Origin: Nocardia fusca NBRC 14340
GTDB taxonomy: Bacteria; Actinomycetota; Actinomycetes; Mycobacteriales; Mycobacteriaceae
DNA length: 64,000 nucleotides
Direction: 5' to 3'
Assembly: GCF_001618425.1 (NCBI RefSeq)
Contig: NZ_BDCU01000031.1
Span: 186,001-250,000, forward strand
Position 1 is the stretch's first letter. Each line of letters opens with the position of its first letter. Below, piece by piece: positions 9,017 through 16,910 of this stretch. Below the pieces are notes generated by a model. It did no database searches, was not told where the DNA came from, and saw only the letters and a program-made list of their open reading frames with translations. The position numbers and the translations under genes were made by a program.

Positions 9017-9661
9017 TCACCTGCGGTCGGGTGGGATCATCTTGGTGGCGAGAACCGCGGCCTGGGTCCGGCGTTCGACACCCAGTTTGGTGAGCAACCG
9101 CGAGACGTAGTTCTTGACGGTCTTCTCGGCCAGGAACATGCGACCGGCGATCTGCCGGTTGGTGAGCCCCTCGCCCAGCAGCGCGAGCAGGGTGCGTTCC
9201 TGTTCGGTCAGTCCGGCGAGCGGACCCGTCGCGGTTTCGGCCTCGGCCCGGAATTTCGCCATCAGCGCCGCCGCTGCCCGGTTGTCCAGCAGGGATTTGC
9301 CGGCCGCCACCTCGCGAATGGCGCGCACGAGTTCGAGGCTGGTGATGTCCTTGACGACGTAGCCGCCGGCGCCGGCCAGGATGGCGTCGAGCATGGCCTG
9401 ATCGTCGGTGAAGGACGTGAGCATCAGACACCGGAGCCCCGTATTCGCCGAGAGCAGTTCCCGGCACAACTCGATGCCGTTGCCATCCGGTAGGCGGACG
9501 TCGAGGACGGCGATATCGGGCCGCAGTGCCGGGATCCGGGCCAGCGCCTGGGAGACATCGGCCGCCTCGCCGACGACCTCCAGGTCGGTCTCCGCCTCGA
9601 TCAGGTCGGCGACCCCGCGCCGTACTATCTCATGGTCGTCGACCAGGAACACCCTGACCAT
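9017..9661 (-). CDS. devR: DosR/DevR-type response regulator (NarL/LuxR family)
   Basis: 214 residues: a receiver domain with VFLVDDHEIVRRGVADLIEA, phospho-acceptor Asp54 in VLDVRLPDGNG, the TSFTDD switch Thr/Ser and VVKDI with the conserved Lys. It is followed by a LuxR-type helix-turn-helix (LTEQERTLLALLGEGLTNRQ, then the AEKTVKNYVSRLLTKLGVERR recognition region). The KNYVSRLLxKLG segment is characteristic of DosR, which controls hypoxia and dormancy genes in mycobacteria. It precedes and overlaps the sensor kinase. Oxidase, alcohol dehydrogenase and universal stress genes with DosR-like boxes lie next to it, supporting a local DosR regulon. It probably binds the sites at 9894-9909, 10014-10029 and 12651-12664. 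Confidence 0.92.
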   Translation of the reverse strand: MVRVFLVDDHEIVRRGVADLIEAETDLEVVGEAADVSQALARIPALRPDIAVLDVRLPDGNGIELCRELLSANTGLRCLMLTSFTDDQAMLDAILAGAGGYVVKDITSLELVRAIREVAAGKSLLDNRAAAALMAKFRAEAETATGPLAGLTEQERTLLALLGEGLTNRQIAGRMFLAEKTVKNYVSRLLTKLGVERRTQAAVLATKMIPPDRR

Positions 9662-9893
9662 GGTCTCGCCTCTCTCGGGGATGAGTTGTTCTCAGCGTAC
9701 GGAGTTCAGCGCCCGCGGGGCGGCGGCATGGGCCTCGCATTCGACGACGAACGGCACTTGACCGGCCGATCGTTCTGTGCAGGTGCTCGGCCGCGCCGGC
9801 GCCGGACTCGCTTCCTTCTCTCGCTGCACACAACGATCCCTGGCGGGATATGGGCCGCCCCGGTGTCCCCAGAGGCGCTCGGCTCCCGTCCCG

Positions 9894-9909
9894 GAGACAT
9901 TCGGCCCCG
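9894..9909 (+). promoter_or_regulatory. DosR-like box 1
   Basis: GAGACATTCGGCCCCG closely follows the GGGAC-TTTCGGCCC form of mycobacterial DosR sites (12 of the 14 positions in that core form). It is 183 bp upstream of the PPOX-fold gene and 233 bp from the devR start. Confidence 0.5.
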
Positions 9910-10013
9910 TCCGAAGGCATGGGTTTCCGTGGCGCGGCGGCGGGGAAGTGCTGTTCGGATCTGCCGGTGTACCCGCCGCGGTGCGCCGGAAGGTACTTGG
10001 TGAGCGGTGGCAG

Positions 10014-10029
10014 AGGGCATTCGGCCCTG
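10014..10029 (+). promoter_or_regulatory. DosR-like box 2
   Basis: AGGGCATTCGGCCCTG shares the ten-base core CATTCGGCCC with box 1 and lies 120 bp downstream of it, 63 bp before the PPOX-fold start. Proximal-distal pairs of such boxes are usual in DosR-activated promoters. Confidence 0.55.
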
Positions 10030-10092
10030 TCTCTTTCCTTGTCGTGGTGGTGATCTGAGGGGAAATGCCGACAGAGGAAGCGGGAAAACGAG

Positions 10093-10545
10093 GTGCCAGG
10101 TCCCGAACTGTCCCCGGGCCGCGGCGGAACTCCGCGGCGAACCGTGCCGCTGGAGCGCGCCGAAGCCCTGCGCCTGCTCGCGGCCGCGCCGTTCGGGCGC
10201 ATTGTGTTCACCGCCGACGCGCTGCCCGCGGTGCGGCCGGTGAATCATCTCATCGGCGACGGCGGGGAGGTGATCGTGCGGACCCAGCCGTTCGCCGGGC
10301 TGGCCCGGGCAGCGTTCGGCCGCCCGGCCATCGTCGCCTATCACGCCGACGAGATCGACCCGGTGCGGCGGACCGGCTGGTCGGTGCTGGTCACCGGGCC
10401 GGCGCGGCTGGTCACCGCCGCTGAACTCGCCGCGGAGTACGCGCGGCGGCTCGGCCCCTGGGGAGATCCGCACGGCGGCGTCGTCATCGGTATCGAACCC
10501 ACTCTGGTCACCGGGACGAGGTTGATCGAGGAGGTCCCGGTGTGA
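10093..10545 (+). CDS. Pyridoxamine 5'-phosphate oxidase-fold flavin/F420-type protein
   Basis: 150 residues with a split-barrel PPOX fold: LERAEALRLLAAAPFGRIVF, TADALPAVRPVNHLIGDGGE, VIVRTQPFAGLARAAF and VAYHADEIDPVRRTGWSVLVTGPARLV. The family binds FMN or F420 and reduces small substrates; members with this xLxxxxxGR(I/L)VF start are frequent in the mycobacterial dormancy regulon. The GTG start has GGAAG upstream. The stop codon overlaps the start of the following alcohol dehydrogenase, so the two are translationally coupled. Two DosR-like boxes lie in front, suggesting induction under low oxygen. The true substrate and cofactor cannot be decided from sequence. Confidence 0.85.
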   Translation: MPGPELSPGRGGTPRRTVPLERAEALRLLAAAPFGRIVFTADALPAVRPVNHLIGDGGEVIVRTQPFAGLARAAFGRPAIVAYHADEIDPVRRTGWSVLVTGPARLVTAAELAAEYARRLGPWGDPHGGVVIGIEPTLVTGTRLIEEVPV

Positions 10546-11552
10546 ACCCGGTGACCATGCGGGCGTGGCGGGTGGACGTGCCCAGGGGTATCGACCGGAA
10601 ACCGATCATCGCGCGACGGGAGCCGCTCCCGCGACCGGGTCCGGGCGAGCTGCTCGCCCGGGTACTGGCCTGCGGTGTGTGCCGTACGGATCTGCACGTG
10701 GTGGAAGGTGATCTGCCCGTGCACCGGCCGCATGTCGTACCGGGTCACGAGGTCGTCGCCGAGGTCGTCGCCACCGCGGAACGGGATGACTTCACAGTGG
10801 GGGATCGCGTCGGGATCCCGTGGTTGCGGCACACCTGCGGTGTGTGCGGCTTCTGCCGGAAAGGCGCGGAGAACCTGTGCCCGGACTCGCGGTACACCGG
10901 ATGGGACGCGGACGGCGGGTATGCCGAATATGTCACCGTCCCGGTAGATTTCGCATTGCCGCTGCCGGCCGGGTACGCGGACCGGGAGCTGGCGCCCCTG
11001 TTGTGCGCGGGCATCATCGGCTACCGGGCGCTCACCCGGGCCCTCGTGCCCGAGGGCGGGGTACTGGGTATCTACGGATTCGGCGGCAGCGCCCACCTGA
11101 CCGCTCAGGTCGCTCTCGCCCGGGGCGCTCGCGTCCATGTCATGACCCGGGGCGCCCCGGCCCGTGAACTCGCGCTCGGTCTCGGTGTCGCGTCGGTACA
11201 GCACGCCGCGGATCCACCGCCGGAGCGCCTGGATTCGGCCATTCTGTTCGCACCGGTGGGCGAGCTGGTACCGCCGGCGCTGGAAGCCCTCGCAGCGGGC
11301 GGCACCTTGGCGGTGGCGGGAATCCATCTCACCGATATCCCCCCGCTCGACTATCGGCGCCATTTGTTCCGCGAACGGCAGATCCGCAGCGTTACGTCCA
11401 ATACGCGCGCCGACGCCCGCGATTTTCTCGCCTTCGCGGCGCGCCATCGGCTGCGGGTGACGACCCATCCCTACCCACTGGAGCGGGCCGACCGGGCGCT
11501 GTCCGATCTGGCGCACGGTCGCTTCGACGGTGCTGCCGTGCTACTGCCCTGA
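10542..11552 (+). CDS. Zinc-dependent alcohol dehydrogenase (MDR family)
   Basis: 336 residues. The GroES-like catalytic domain has the catalytic-zinc motif ACGVCRTDLHVVEGDL and PGHEVVAEVV, and the structural-zinc cluster HTCGVCGFCRKGAENLC with four cysteines. A Rossmann domain follows with GIYGFGGSAHLTAQVALARG. This is the one-domain-shift type of MDR dehydrogenase (AdhA/YjgB-like) that interconverts alcohols and aldehydes with NAD(P). The GTG at 10542 overlaps the previous stop codon; an ATG at 10557 is another possible start. It forms a two-gene operon with the PPOX protein behind DosR-like boxes, so it may dispose of reductant or aldehydes at low oxygen (inference). A hairpin ends the operon. 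Confidence 0.9.
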   Translation: MNPVTMRAWRVDVPRGIDRKPIIARREPLPRPGPGELLARVLACGVCRTDLHVVEGDLPVHRPHVVPGHEVVAEVVATAERDDFTVGDRVGIPWLRHTCGVCGFCRKGAENLCPDSRYTGWDADGGYAEYVTVPVDFALPLPAGYADRELAPLLCAGIIGYRALTRALVPEGGVLGIYGFGGSAHLTAQVALARGARVHVMTRGAPARELALGLGVASVQHAADPPPERLDSAILFAPVGELVPPALEALAAGGTLAVAGIHLTDIPPLDYRRHLFRERQIRSVTSNTRADARDFLAFAARHRLRVTTHPYPLERADRALSDLAHGRFDGAAVLLP

Positions 11553-11603
11553 CTCCGGGAGGGCGATGTCCGGTCTCCGGAGTCGGATGCGAGGTGGCGC
11601 CCG

Positions 11604-11638
11604 ACGCGGTCGGGCCGTCCGGGCCTCCCCGACCGCGT
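11604..11638. terminator. Bidirectional terminator between the alcohol dehydrogenase and stress-protein genes
   Basis: Perfect 11-bp stem: ACGCGGTCGGG (11604-11614) pairs with CCCGACCGCGT (11628-11638) around a 13-base loop. It sits between two convergent genes, 51 bp past one stop and 24 bp past the other. Confidence 0.7.
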
Positions 11639-11662
11639 TGTGCCTCCTCGTGACCGATCCGC

Positions 11663-12529
11663 TCAGGCGCGGGTCCGCGCGATGATCAGCGGTACGGACA
11701 CCCCGTGCAACACCGCCTGGCTGGTCGAGCCCAGGCTCATCCCGGCGAAACCGCCGCCCCCGTGACTGCCGACGACAACCAGCTGGGCGCTCTCGGCCTC
11801 GTGCAGCAACCTCCGTGCGGGCCGGTCTTCGACGACGACACGGGTCACCGGGACATCGGGGTACCGTTCCGTGTGCCCGGCCAGGCTCTCGGCCTGGAGA
11901 ACGCGGGCCTGCTCCTGCATCTCGGGCCGCGACAGGTACCGGAAGAATTCCGACCAGGTGGTGACCGCGACGAGACCGGTGCCGCGGCGCGATGCTTCGT
12001 CGAAGGCGATATCGACGGCCTCGGTGCTGCGCGGTGACCCGTCGACCCCGACCACCACGGGCGCGCCCGGGCGGTCGCCGTGTTCACCGTAGCTCTGCGG
12101 AACCACGGCGACCGGGCAGTGCGCGTGCCGCGCCAGCGAGGTGCTCACCGAACCGAGCAGCCCTCGTCCGATCGCGCTACGGCCGTAGGTGCCCACCACG
12201 ACCAGGCGGGCGGCCCGGGATCTCTCGATCAGCGTGGGCGCCGGGTTCGGATCGACCACGAGCGTGGTGATCTCCAGCTCGCCGGCGATCTCGCGGGCGA
12301 TCTTCGCGGCGGAGGCGCACACGGCCTCTCCGTCGGCCCGCAGCGCTTGATTGTCGAAGGCGACGACCCCGAGCCCGGGCCCGAAATCCAGCGGCGCCCC
12401 GACGGCGTACACCAGGTTCAGCGGGTCGCCGTGGCCTGCCGCTGTCCGGGCCGCCCACTGGACGGCGGCGAGCGACGCGGCCGAGCCGTCGACACCGACG
12501 ACTACGGGCTCTGGGGTATGTGTGCTCAC
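11663..12529 (-). CDS. Tandem-domain universal stress protein
   Basis: 288 residues made of two UspA domains. The first starts PVVVGVDGSAASLAAVQWAA and ends with the ATP-binding loop VVVGTYGRSAIGRGLLGSVS. The second starts PVVVGVDGSPRSTEAVDIAF and ends VVVGSHGGGGFAGMSLGSTS. Both have the G-x2-G-x9-G(S/T) nucleotide motif, so both should bind ATP. This two-domain form is typical of DosR-regulated stress proteins in mycobacteria. The GTG start at 12529 follows AAGGTGAG with proper spacing; the longer upstream frame is not protein-like. A DosR-like box lies about 120 bp upstream at 12651-12664, in the region shared with the divergent GGDEF gene. Confidence 0.92.
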   Translation of the reverse strand: MSTHTPEPVVVGVDGSAASLAAVQWAARTAAGHGDPLNLVYAVGAPLDFGPGLGVVAFDNQALRADGEAVCASAAKIAREIAGELEITTLVVDPNPAPTLIERSRAARLVVVGTYGRSAIGRGLLGSVSTSLARHAHCPVAVVPQSYGEHGDRPGAPVVVGVDGSPRSTEAVDIAFDEASRRGTGLVAVTTWSEFFRYLSRPEMQEQARVLQAESLAGHTERYPDVPVTRVVVEDRPARRLLHEAESAQLVVVGSHGGGGFAGMSLGSTSQAVLHGVSVPLIIARTRA

Positions 12530-12837
12530 GGTGGGCTCACCTTCTCGCTCATCGGTTCCGGAATCCGCGCCGGCCTGCCGGCCACGGTTTCTCCGCCGAT
12601 CCGGTTCCTCCGGATACTGCGAGGTTAAAGCGCGGACCACGCGGACGATGGGGGCGTTGGTCCCGGCCGGAAGAGACCAAAGTCGATTTCGGCGAACCTC
12701 GGTCTCCTGCTCCGGCCGTTCCGGCGCGGGGAATAATGTCCGGTCTGGACCGGTCCGACCAGCCGGTTGGATTCTCGGGATTCTGGCAGTCGGTACGGGC
12801 TACGGTGGGCAACGCGGTCGGGACCAAGGGTGAGTCG
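12530..12837. promoter_or_regulatory. Divergent promoter region between the stress protein and GGDEF genes
   Basis: No gene is supported in these 308 bases. The region carries a DosR-like box at 12651-12664 and, just before the GGDEF start, the ribosome site AAGGGTGAG. Confidence 0.5.
12651..12664. promoter_or_regulatory. DosR-like box 3
   Basis: GGGGCGTTGGTCCC matches 11 of 14 positions of the palindromic core GGGACTTTAGTCCC. It lies 122 bp upstream of the universal stress protein start. Confidence 0.45.
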
Positions 12838-13941
12838 ATGAATGACAGCAAGACACTGCGGGCCTGGTGGAACGACCCGGTCGACTACCGCTGGCTGGTG
12901 CACACGCTGGCGGCGCGATCGGCGCTGGGCCCACTGAAAGTACTGATCGGCGTCGCGGGCGCGGCGATCGCGGTGATGGGTGCCGTGATCGCGGGCACAC
13001 CGGTGGGGCCGGCCGGTGATCCCGGCATCGCCTCGACGCTCGGGGTGCTGTGCGGGACGCTGTGGGCGCTGCGCTGGTGGTTGCTGTCCTGGCCGAGCAA
13101 GACCGAATCGCTGGCGCTGATCGGCGGCGCGGATGTGCTGTTCACGATGGAGTTCCTCCAGGTGCCGGATCGGCTGTTCGGGGCGATGGGCGCGGTGCTG
13201 CTCGTGGTCACCGGCAGTTACCTCGGCTTCTTCCACAGCGCGCGGGCCCTGGCAGCGCATTCGGCGTGGTCGTTGCTGTCGGTGATCGTGTTCTCGGTGC
13301 GGATCGCGACCGGGGGCGGCGATATCCGGCTGGCCTACGCGGTCGGCCTGCTGTTGTTCGTCTCGGTGGTCAGCGCGCTACCCGCGTTGCAGCTCCTCTA
13401 CTGGCTGTTGCGGACCGAATCGCTGTCGGACCCGCTGACCGAACTGCTGAACCGCCGGGGTCTGGAGATCCGGCTGCCGCTGATGGTCGACCGGTTTCCC
13501 GCGATCTGCGTCATGAGCTTCGATCTCGACCGGTTCAAGAGCGTGAACGACACCTGGGGGCACCGTGTCGGCGATACCGTCCTGGTGCGGACCGCCCGGC
13601 GGTTGCACGCCGCCGCGGGGGAGACGGCGGTGGTGGCGCGCACGGGTGGGGAGGAGTTCGTGGTGGCCGCGCCGATGGACGCGGCGGCCGCGCGCGCCGA
13701 GGCCGAACGTCTGCGCCGCGTGGTCGCCGACCCGCCGGAGACCGCGGTGGAGGTCACCGCGAGCGTGGGTGTCGCGGTCTTCGACGCGACGACCTGTCCC
13801 GGGTGGCCGCGTCCGACCCCGGATCGGCTGCTGCAATCCGCCGACGCCGCCATGTATCGGGCCAAACAGTCCGGTGGGAATCTGGTGGTGGTCGACGAAC
13901 TCACCCCACCGCGGGACCATCGCCATCCGACTCCCGGATAA
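12838..13941 (+). CDS. Membrane-bound GGDEF diguanylate cyclase
   Basis: 367 residues. About six hydrophobic helices fill residues 35-180 (for example AAIAVMGAVIAGTPVG, VLLVVTGSYLGFF and AYAVGLLLFVSVVSALPALQ). A GGDEF domain follows: DPLTELLNRRGLEIRLPLMV, FDLDRFKSVNDTWGHRVGD and the active-site loop ARTGGEEFVVAAP. The GGEEF motif and substrate residues are intact, so it should make cyclic di-GMP; no RxxD inhibitory site is seen just before the active site. The ATG at 12838 is preferred because AAGGGTGAG precedes it. It is divergent from the stress protein; the N-terminal membrane part is the probable sensor. Confidence 0.9.
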   Translation: MNDSKTLRAWWNDPVDYRWLVHTLAARSALGPLKVLIGVAGAAIAVMGAVIAGTPVGPAGDPGIASTLGVLCGTLWALRWWLLSWPSKTESLALIGGADVLFTMEFLQVPDRLFGAMGAVLLVVTGSYLGFFHSARALAAHSAWSLLSVIVFSVRIATGGGDIRLAYAVGLLLFVSVVSALPALQLLYWLLRTESLSDPLTELLNRRGLEIRLPLMVDRFPAICVMSFDLDRFKSVNDTWGHRVGDTVLVRTARRLHAAAGETAVVARTGGEEFVVAAPMDAAAARAEAERLRRVVADPPETAVEVTASVGVAVFDATTCPGWPRPTPDRLLQSADAAMYRAKQSGGNLVVVDELTPPRDHRHPTPG

Positions 13942-14000
13942 CGCTTGTGCGGTGAACCGCCCGGTTTCCGCGCTCGGCAACCGGCTGTATACAGGGGGAC

Positions 14001-14648
14001 ATGCCAACTCCGCACTGGCAGCCGTTCCTGATCGCTGCTCCGCTCATCGCGTTCACTCCGGGGGCGAACCAACTGCTGTCCTTGCGCAACGCGGTGCAGC
14101 AGGGCGCCGTGGATGCGCTGGTGGCCGTGTCCGGCCGGCTGTCGGCTTTCCTGTTGCTGGTGCTCGCGACAGCGGTGGGGCTGGGTGAATTGCTGGTGAC
14201 CTCCGAGCCGGTGTTCACGGCCGTGAAATGGTGTGGCGTCGCGTATCTGCTCTACCTCGGTGTGGCCATGCTCTACCGGAGCCGCCCCGCCGGCACACCG
14301 GACGCGTCCGGCAGCCCGCCGCGAGACGCGTCGTCGCTGCGCCGGACGCGTGGTCAGCTGACGCGGCAGGAGTTCACGGTGGCGCTCACCAATCCCAAGG
14401 CGCTGCTGCTGTTCGCCGCGCTCCTGCCCCAATTCGTCGACCACGCGGCGGGGTCCGTACCCGCGCAGCTGATCGCACTGGGTCTCGGCTACCTCGTCGT
14501 CGAGTTCGCCGCGGCGATCGTGTACGCAGGGGTGGGCGGAGCCCTCAACTCGTTCGATATGCCGCCACGCACCCGGCGCTATCTGGATCGCGGTACGGGC
14601 GTCACCATGCTTGCGGTTGCGGGCGGGCTCGCCTTCGCGCGCCGGTGA
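14001..14648 (+). CDS. LysE/RhtB-family amino acid exporter
   Basis: 215 residues with the six-helix LysE translocator pattern. The N-terminal motif is IAFTPGANQLLSLRNAVQQG (usually TPGPN...; here Ala replaces the second Pro). Then come LLLVLATAVGLGELL, FTAVKWCGVAYLLYLGVAML, a hydrophilic loop rich in Arg, FTVALTNPKALLLFAALLPQF, and a final helix pair ending in ARR. Family members export amino acids or their derivatives driven by the proton gradient. The start at 14001 follows CAGGGGGAC. It stands alone, and its stop is about 70 bases from the end of the leftward catabolic operon. Confidence 0.88.
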   Translation: MPTPHWQPFLIAAPLIAFTPGANQLLSLRNAVQQGAVDALVAVSGRLSAFLLLVLATAVGLGELLVTSEPVFTAVKWCGVAYLLYLGVAMLYRSRPAGTPDASGSPPRDASSLRRTRGQLTRQEFTVALTNPKALLLFAALLPQFVDHAAGSVPAQLIALGLGYLVVEFAAAIVYAGVGGALNSFDMPPRTRRYLDRGTGVTMLAVAGGLAFARR

Positions 14649-14716
14649 GCGGGGCGGCGCCGGATCCGGGCCGGCATTGCCGGTGCGGTTCGAGGACCGG
14701 CGCTACCGCCCGGGGT

Positions 14717-15871
14717 TCATACCGTACGAACTTCGGTGAGCTGCCGCCCACGGTCTTCCCGCGACCCTGCCGCGGGTGCGGTGGACCGGAAGGCGCGCTC
14801 GTACTGCGGCGGGTGCGGCAGCCGCGCGCCGAGCCGGTCCGCGGCCTGCCGGATCCAGGCGGGATCGCGCAACAGGGCCCGGCCCAGGAAGACCGCGTCC
14901 GCCTGCCCCTGCGCTATGACCTGTTCCGCCTGCTCGGGGCTGACGATCATGCCCACCGCGCTGGTGCGGACCCCGGCCTCGTCGCGTAGCCGCGCGGCGA
15001 ACGGTACCTGGTATCCCGGCCGCACCGGGATCGCCGCGTCGGGCACGGAGCCGCCGCTGGACACGTCGACCAGGTCCACTCCCAGCCGGTCGAGATGTCG
15101 CGCGAGTGCGATCGACTCTTCGACGGTCCATCCCGGCCGGGCGTCCTCGGTGTCGCCGCCGAGCCAGTCGGTGGCCGATACGCGGACAAACAGCGGCAGT
15201 TGCGCCGGCCATGCGCGGCGGACCGCGGCCACCACCTGGAGCGCGAACCTGATGCGGTTGTCGAAACTCCCGCCGTAGCGGTCGGTGCGCGTGTTGGACT
15301 GCGGCGACAGGAACTGGTGGATGAGGTACCCGTGGGCCCCGTGGAGCTCGAGTACCTGGAATCCCGCCGCGGCGGCGCGCCGGGCCGCCGCGGCGAAATC
15401 GTCGACGACAGCGTCGATCTCGGCGATGCTCATCTCGGTGGGTGCGGGCAACCGCCCGAACGGCACCGCGCTCGGACCCACCGTGGGCCAGGTCCGCTGC
15501 TCACGGCAGGGGTCGGACCACGGCCGCCCGGTCGCCGCCTTCCGGCCGGCGTGTACGAGCTGGATACCCGGCACCGTGGCCTGGGCACGCAGGAAATCGG
15601 TGTGGCGGCGCAGCACCTGGGCCTGCCGGTCGTTCCACAGGCCGAGGTCGTAGTCGCTGCTGCGGCCGTCGGGGGTGACGGCGGTGGCCTCGACCATGAT
15701 CAGCGCCGCCCCTGCGACCGCCCGGGACCCCAGATGCTGGAGGTGCCAGTCGGTCGCGGTGCCCACCTCGGGACCGTCGGGAACGGCGGCGAACTGCATC
15801 ATCGGTGACATCCACGCGCGGTGCGCGAAGGTGACCTCTCGCAGGGTGATCGGGGTGAAGAGCTGACTCAT
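14717..15871 (-). CDS. NADH:flavin oxidoreductase, old yellow enzyme (YqjM-like) family
   Basis: 384 residues forming an FMN TIM barrel. Seen: FTPITLREVTFAHRAWMSPM, HLQHLGSRAVAGAALIMVEA, the IQLVHAGRKAA motif (His-Ala-Gly-Arg of thermophilic-like ene-reductases), FQVLELHGAHGYLIHQFLSP, NTRTDRYGGSFDNRIRFAL and the C-terminal MIVSPEQAEQVIAQGQADAV with GRALLRDP. It should reduce activated C=C bonds, or open a reduced ring, using NAD(P)H. Start at 15871 removes a long low-complexity extension. It is the last gene of the six-gene leftward operon, 52 bases after the amidohydrolase. Its role is presumably reduction of an unsaturated ring-cleavage intermediate, which is inference. Confidence 0.92.
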   Translation of the reverse strand: MSQLFTPITLREVTFAHRAWMSPMMQFAAVPDGPEVGTATDWHLQHLGSRAVAGAALIMVEATAVTPDGRSSDYDLGLWNDRQAQVLRRHTDFLRAQATVPGIQLVHAGRKAATGRPWSDPCREQRTWPTVGPSAVPFGRLPAPTEMSIAEIDAVVDDFAAAARRAAAAGFQVLELHGAHGYLIHQFLSPQSNTRTDRYGGSFDNRIRFALQVVAAVRRAWPAQLPLFVRVSATDWLGGDTEDARPGWTVEESIALARHLDRLGVDLVDVSSGGSVPDAAIPVRPGYQVPFAARLRDEAGVRTSAVGMIVSPEQAEQVIAQGQADAVFLGRALLRDPAWIRQAADRLGARLPHPPQYERAFRSTAPAAGSREDRGRQLTEVRTV

Positions 15872-15923
15872 TGTCTGCCTGTCCTGGTGTACGGCCGGGT
15901 GGTGCCGGAGCCGGGTCCGCCGC

Positions 15924-16910
15924 TCATCGGAGAGAGGTGAGCCCGAGGAATTCCCGGGCGGAGGCGACCAGCTCGCCTTCGGTGACGCCGTGGGTGAGGG
16001 CGAAACGGACCGGATCCGGTTCCGCCATATCGAAGGGGTAGTCGCTGCCGCAGACGATCCGACCGGCACCCGCGTGGCGGCGCAACAGGGTCAGCAGAGG
16101 GGGATCGTGGGCGACGGTGTCGAACCAGAGCTTCTCGAACGACTCCGCCGGTGGCCGCGTGGATCCGCTCCGGACATCGGAGCGTGCGTGCCACGCGTGG
16201 GTCCAGCGGCCGAGCAGCCCGGCCGAGCAGCCACCGGCGTGCACGAAGCACAGGCGCAGTCGCGGTAGTGCCTCGAGGACGCCGCCGAGCAGGGCCGAAG
16301 CCACCGCGGTGGCGGTCTCCACCGGGTTTCCGATCAGATTGGCCAGGTAGTAGTCGGGCCATTCGGGCCGGGGGAGTTGCATCGGGTGCACCAGCACCGC
16401 CAGATCCAGCCGGGCGGCCTCGGCGAGCACATGGTGCAGCGGACCTCGATCGAGGGATTCGCTGCCGAGCAGCGGCGGGATCGCGACTCCGGCGATACCC
16501 GGCGTCCCGGCGAGTTGTTCGAGCTGCACAGTGGTCCGGCCGGTATGGCCGAAGGCGACCATGCCGAGGCCCACCAGGTTGCCCTCCGACGATGCGACGA
16601 CTTCGGCCAGTGCGGTGTTGAAAGCGGCGACGTAGTCCTCGGCCCCGTCGGCGTCGTGCACCGGGAAGGCGAACGGAGGTGCGGAGAGCACCCGGACGCC
16701 GACCCGGGCGCGGCGCATATCCGCGCGGATCGCGGGCACATCGCTCATCGCGGTGGTCCGGATCGACAGCGGGACGGTCCCGAGGTACAGCTCGCCGTCG
16801 CGGTCGTGCATCGGCCCGAACGGAGAACCCGGCGGCAGGTGGAAGAGTTCACGCGGCAGCCAGTGTGCGTGGACGTCGACAACGCCGGGCGCGATATCGG
16901 ATTCGATCAT
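15924..16910 (-). CDS. Amidohydrolase-superfamily protein, ACMSD-like decarboxylase/hydrolase
   Basis: 328 residues. The metal site is visible: VDVHAHW near the N-terminus (first HxH), AVLVHPMQ (His), LRLCFVHAGG (His) and the terminal VCGSDYPFDMAEPDP (Asp). This arrangement is that of the aminocarboxymuconate-semialdehyde decarboxylase / gamma-resorcylate decarboxylase branch, which removes CO2 from aromatic or muconate-type acids; a C-N hydrolase is also possible. Its start overlaps the cupin stop by four bases (ATGA), so the two are co-translated. In the operon it probably works on the product of the FAD monooxygenase or of ring cleavage. Confidence 0.88.
   Translation of the reverse strand: MIESDIAPGVVDVHAHWLPRELFHLPPGSPFGPMHDRDGELYLGTVPLSIRTTAMSDVPAIRADMRRARVGVRVLSAPPFAFPVHDADGAEDYVAAFNTALAEVVASSEGNLVGLGMVAFGHTGRTTVQLEQLAGTPGIAGVAIPPLLGSESLDRGPLHHVLAEAARLDLAVLVHPMQLPRPEWPDYYLANLIGNPVETATAVASALLGGVLEALPRLRLCFVHAGGCSAGLLGRWTHAWHARSDVRSGSTRPPAESFEKLWFDTVAHDPPLLTLLRRHAGAGRIVCGSDYPFDMAEPDPVRFALTHGVTEGELVASAREFLGLTSLR

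Larger units (their letters stand above)
9662..10092. promoter_or_regulatory. 430-bp regulatory region between devR and the PPOX-fold gene
   Basis: No coding region is supported here. The region divides two divergent transcription units and holds two near-identical DosR-like boxes sharing the core CATTCGGCCC. A Shine-Dalgarno-like GGAAG precedes the GTG start at 10093. Confidence 0.6.
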
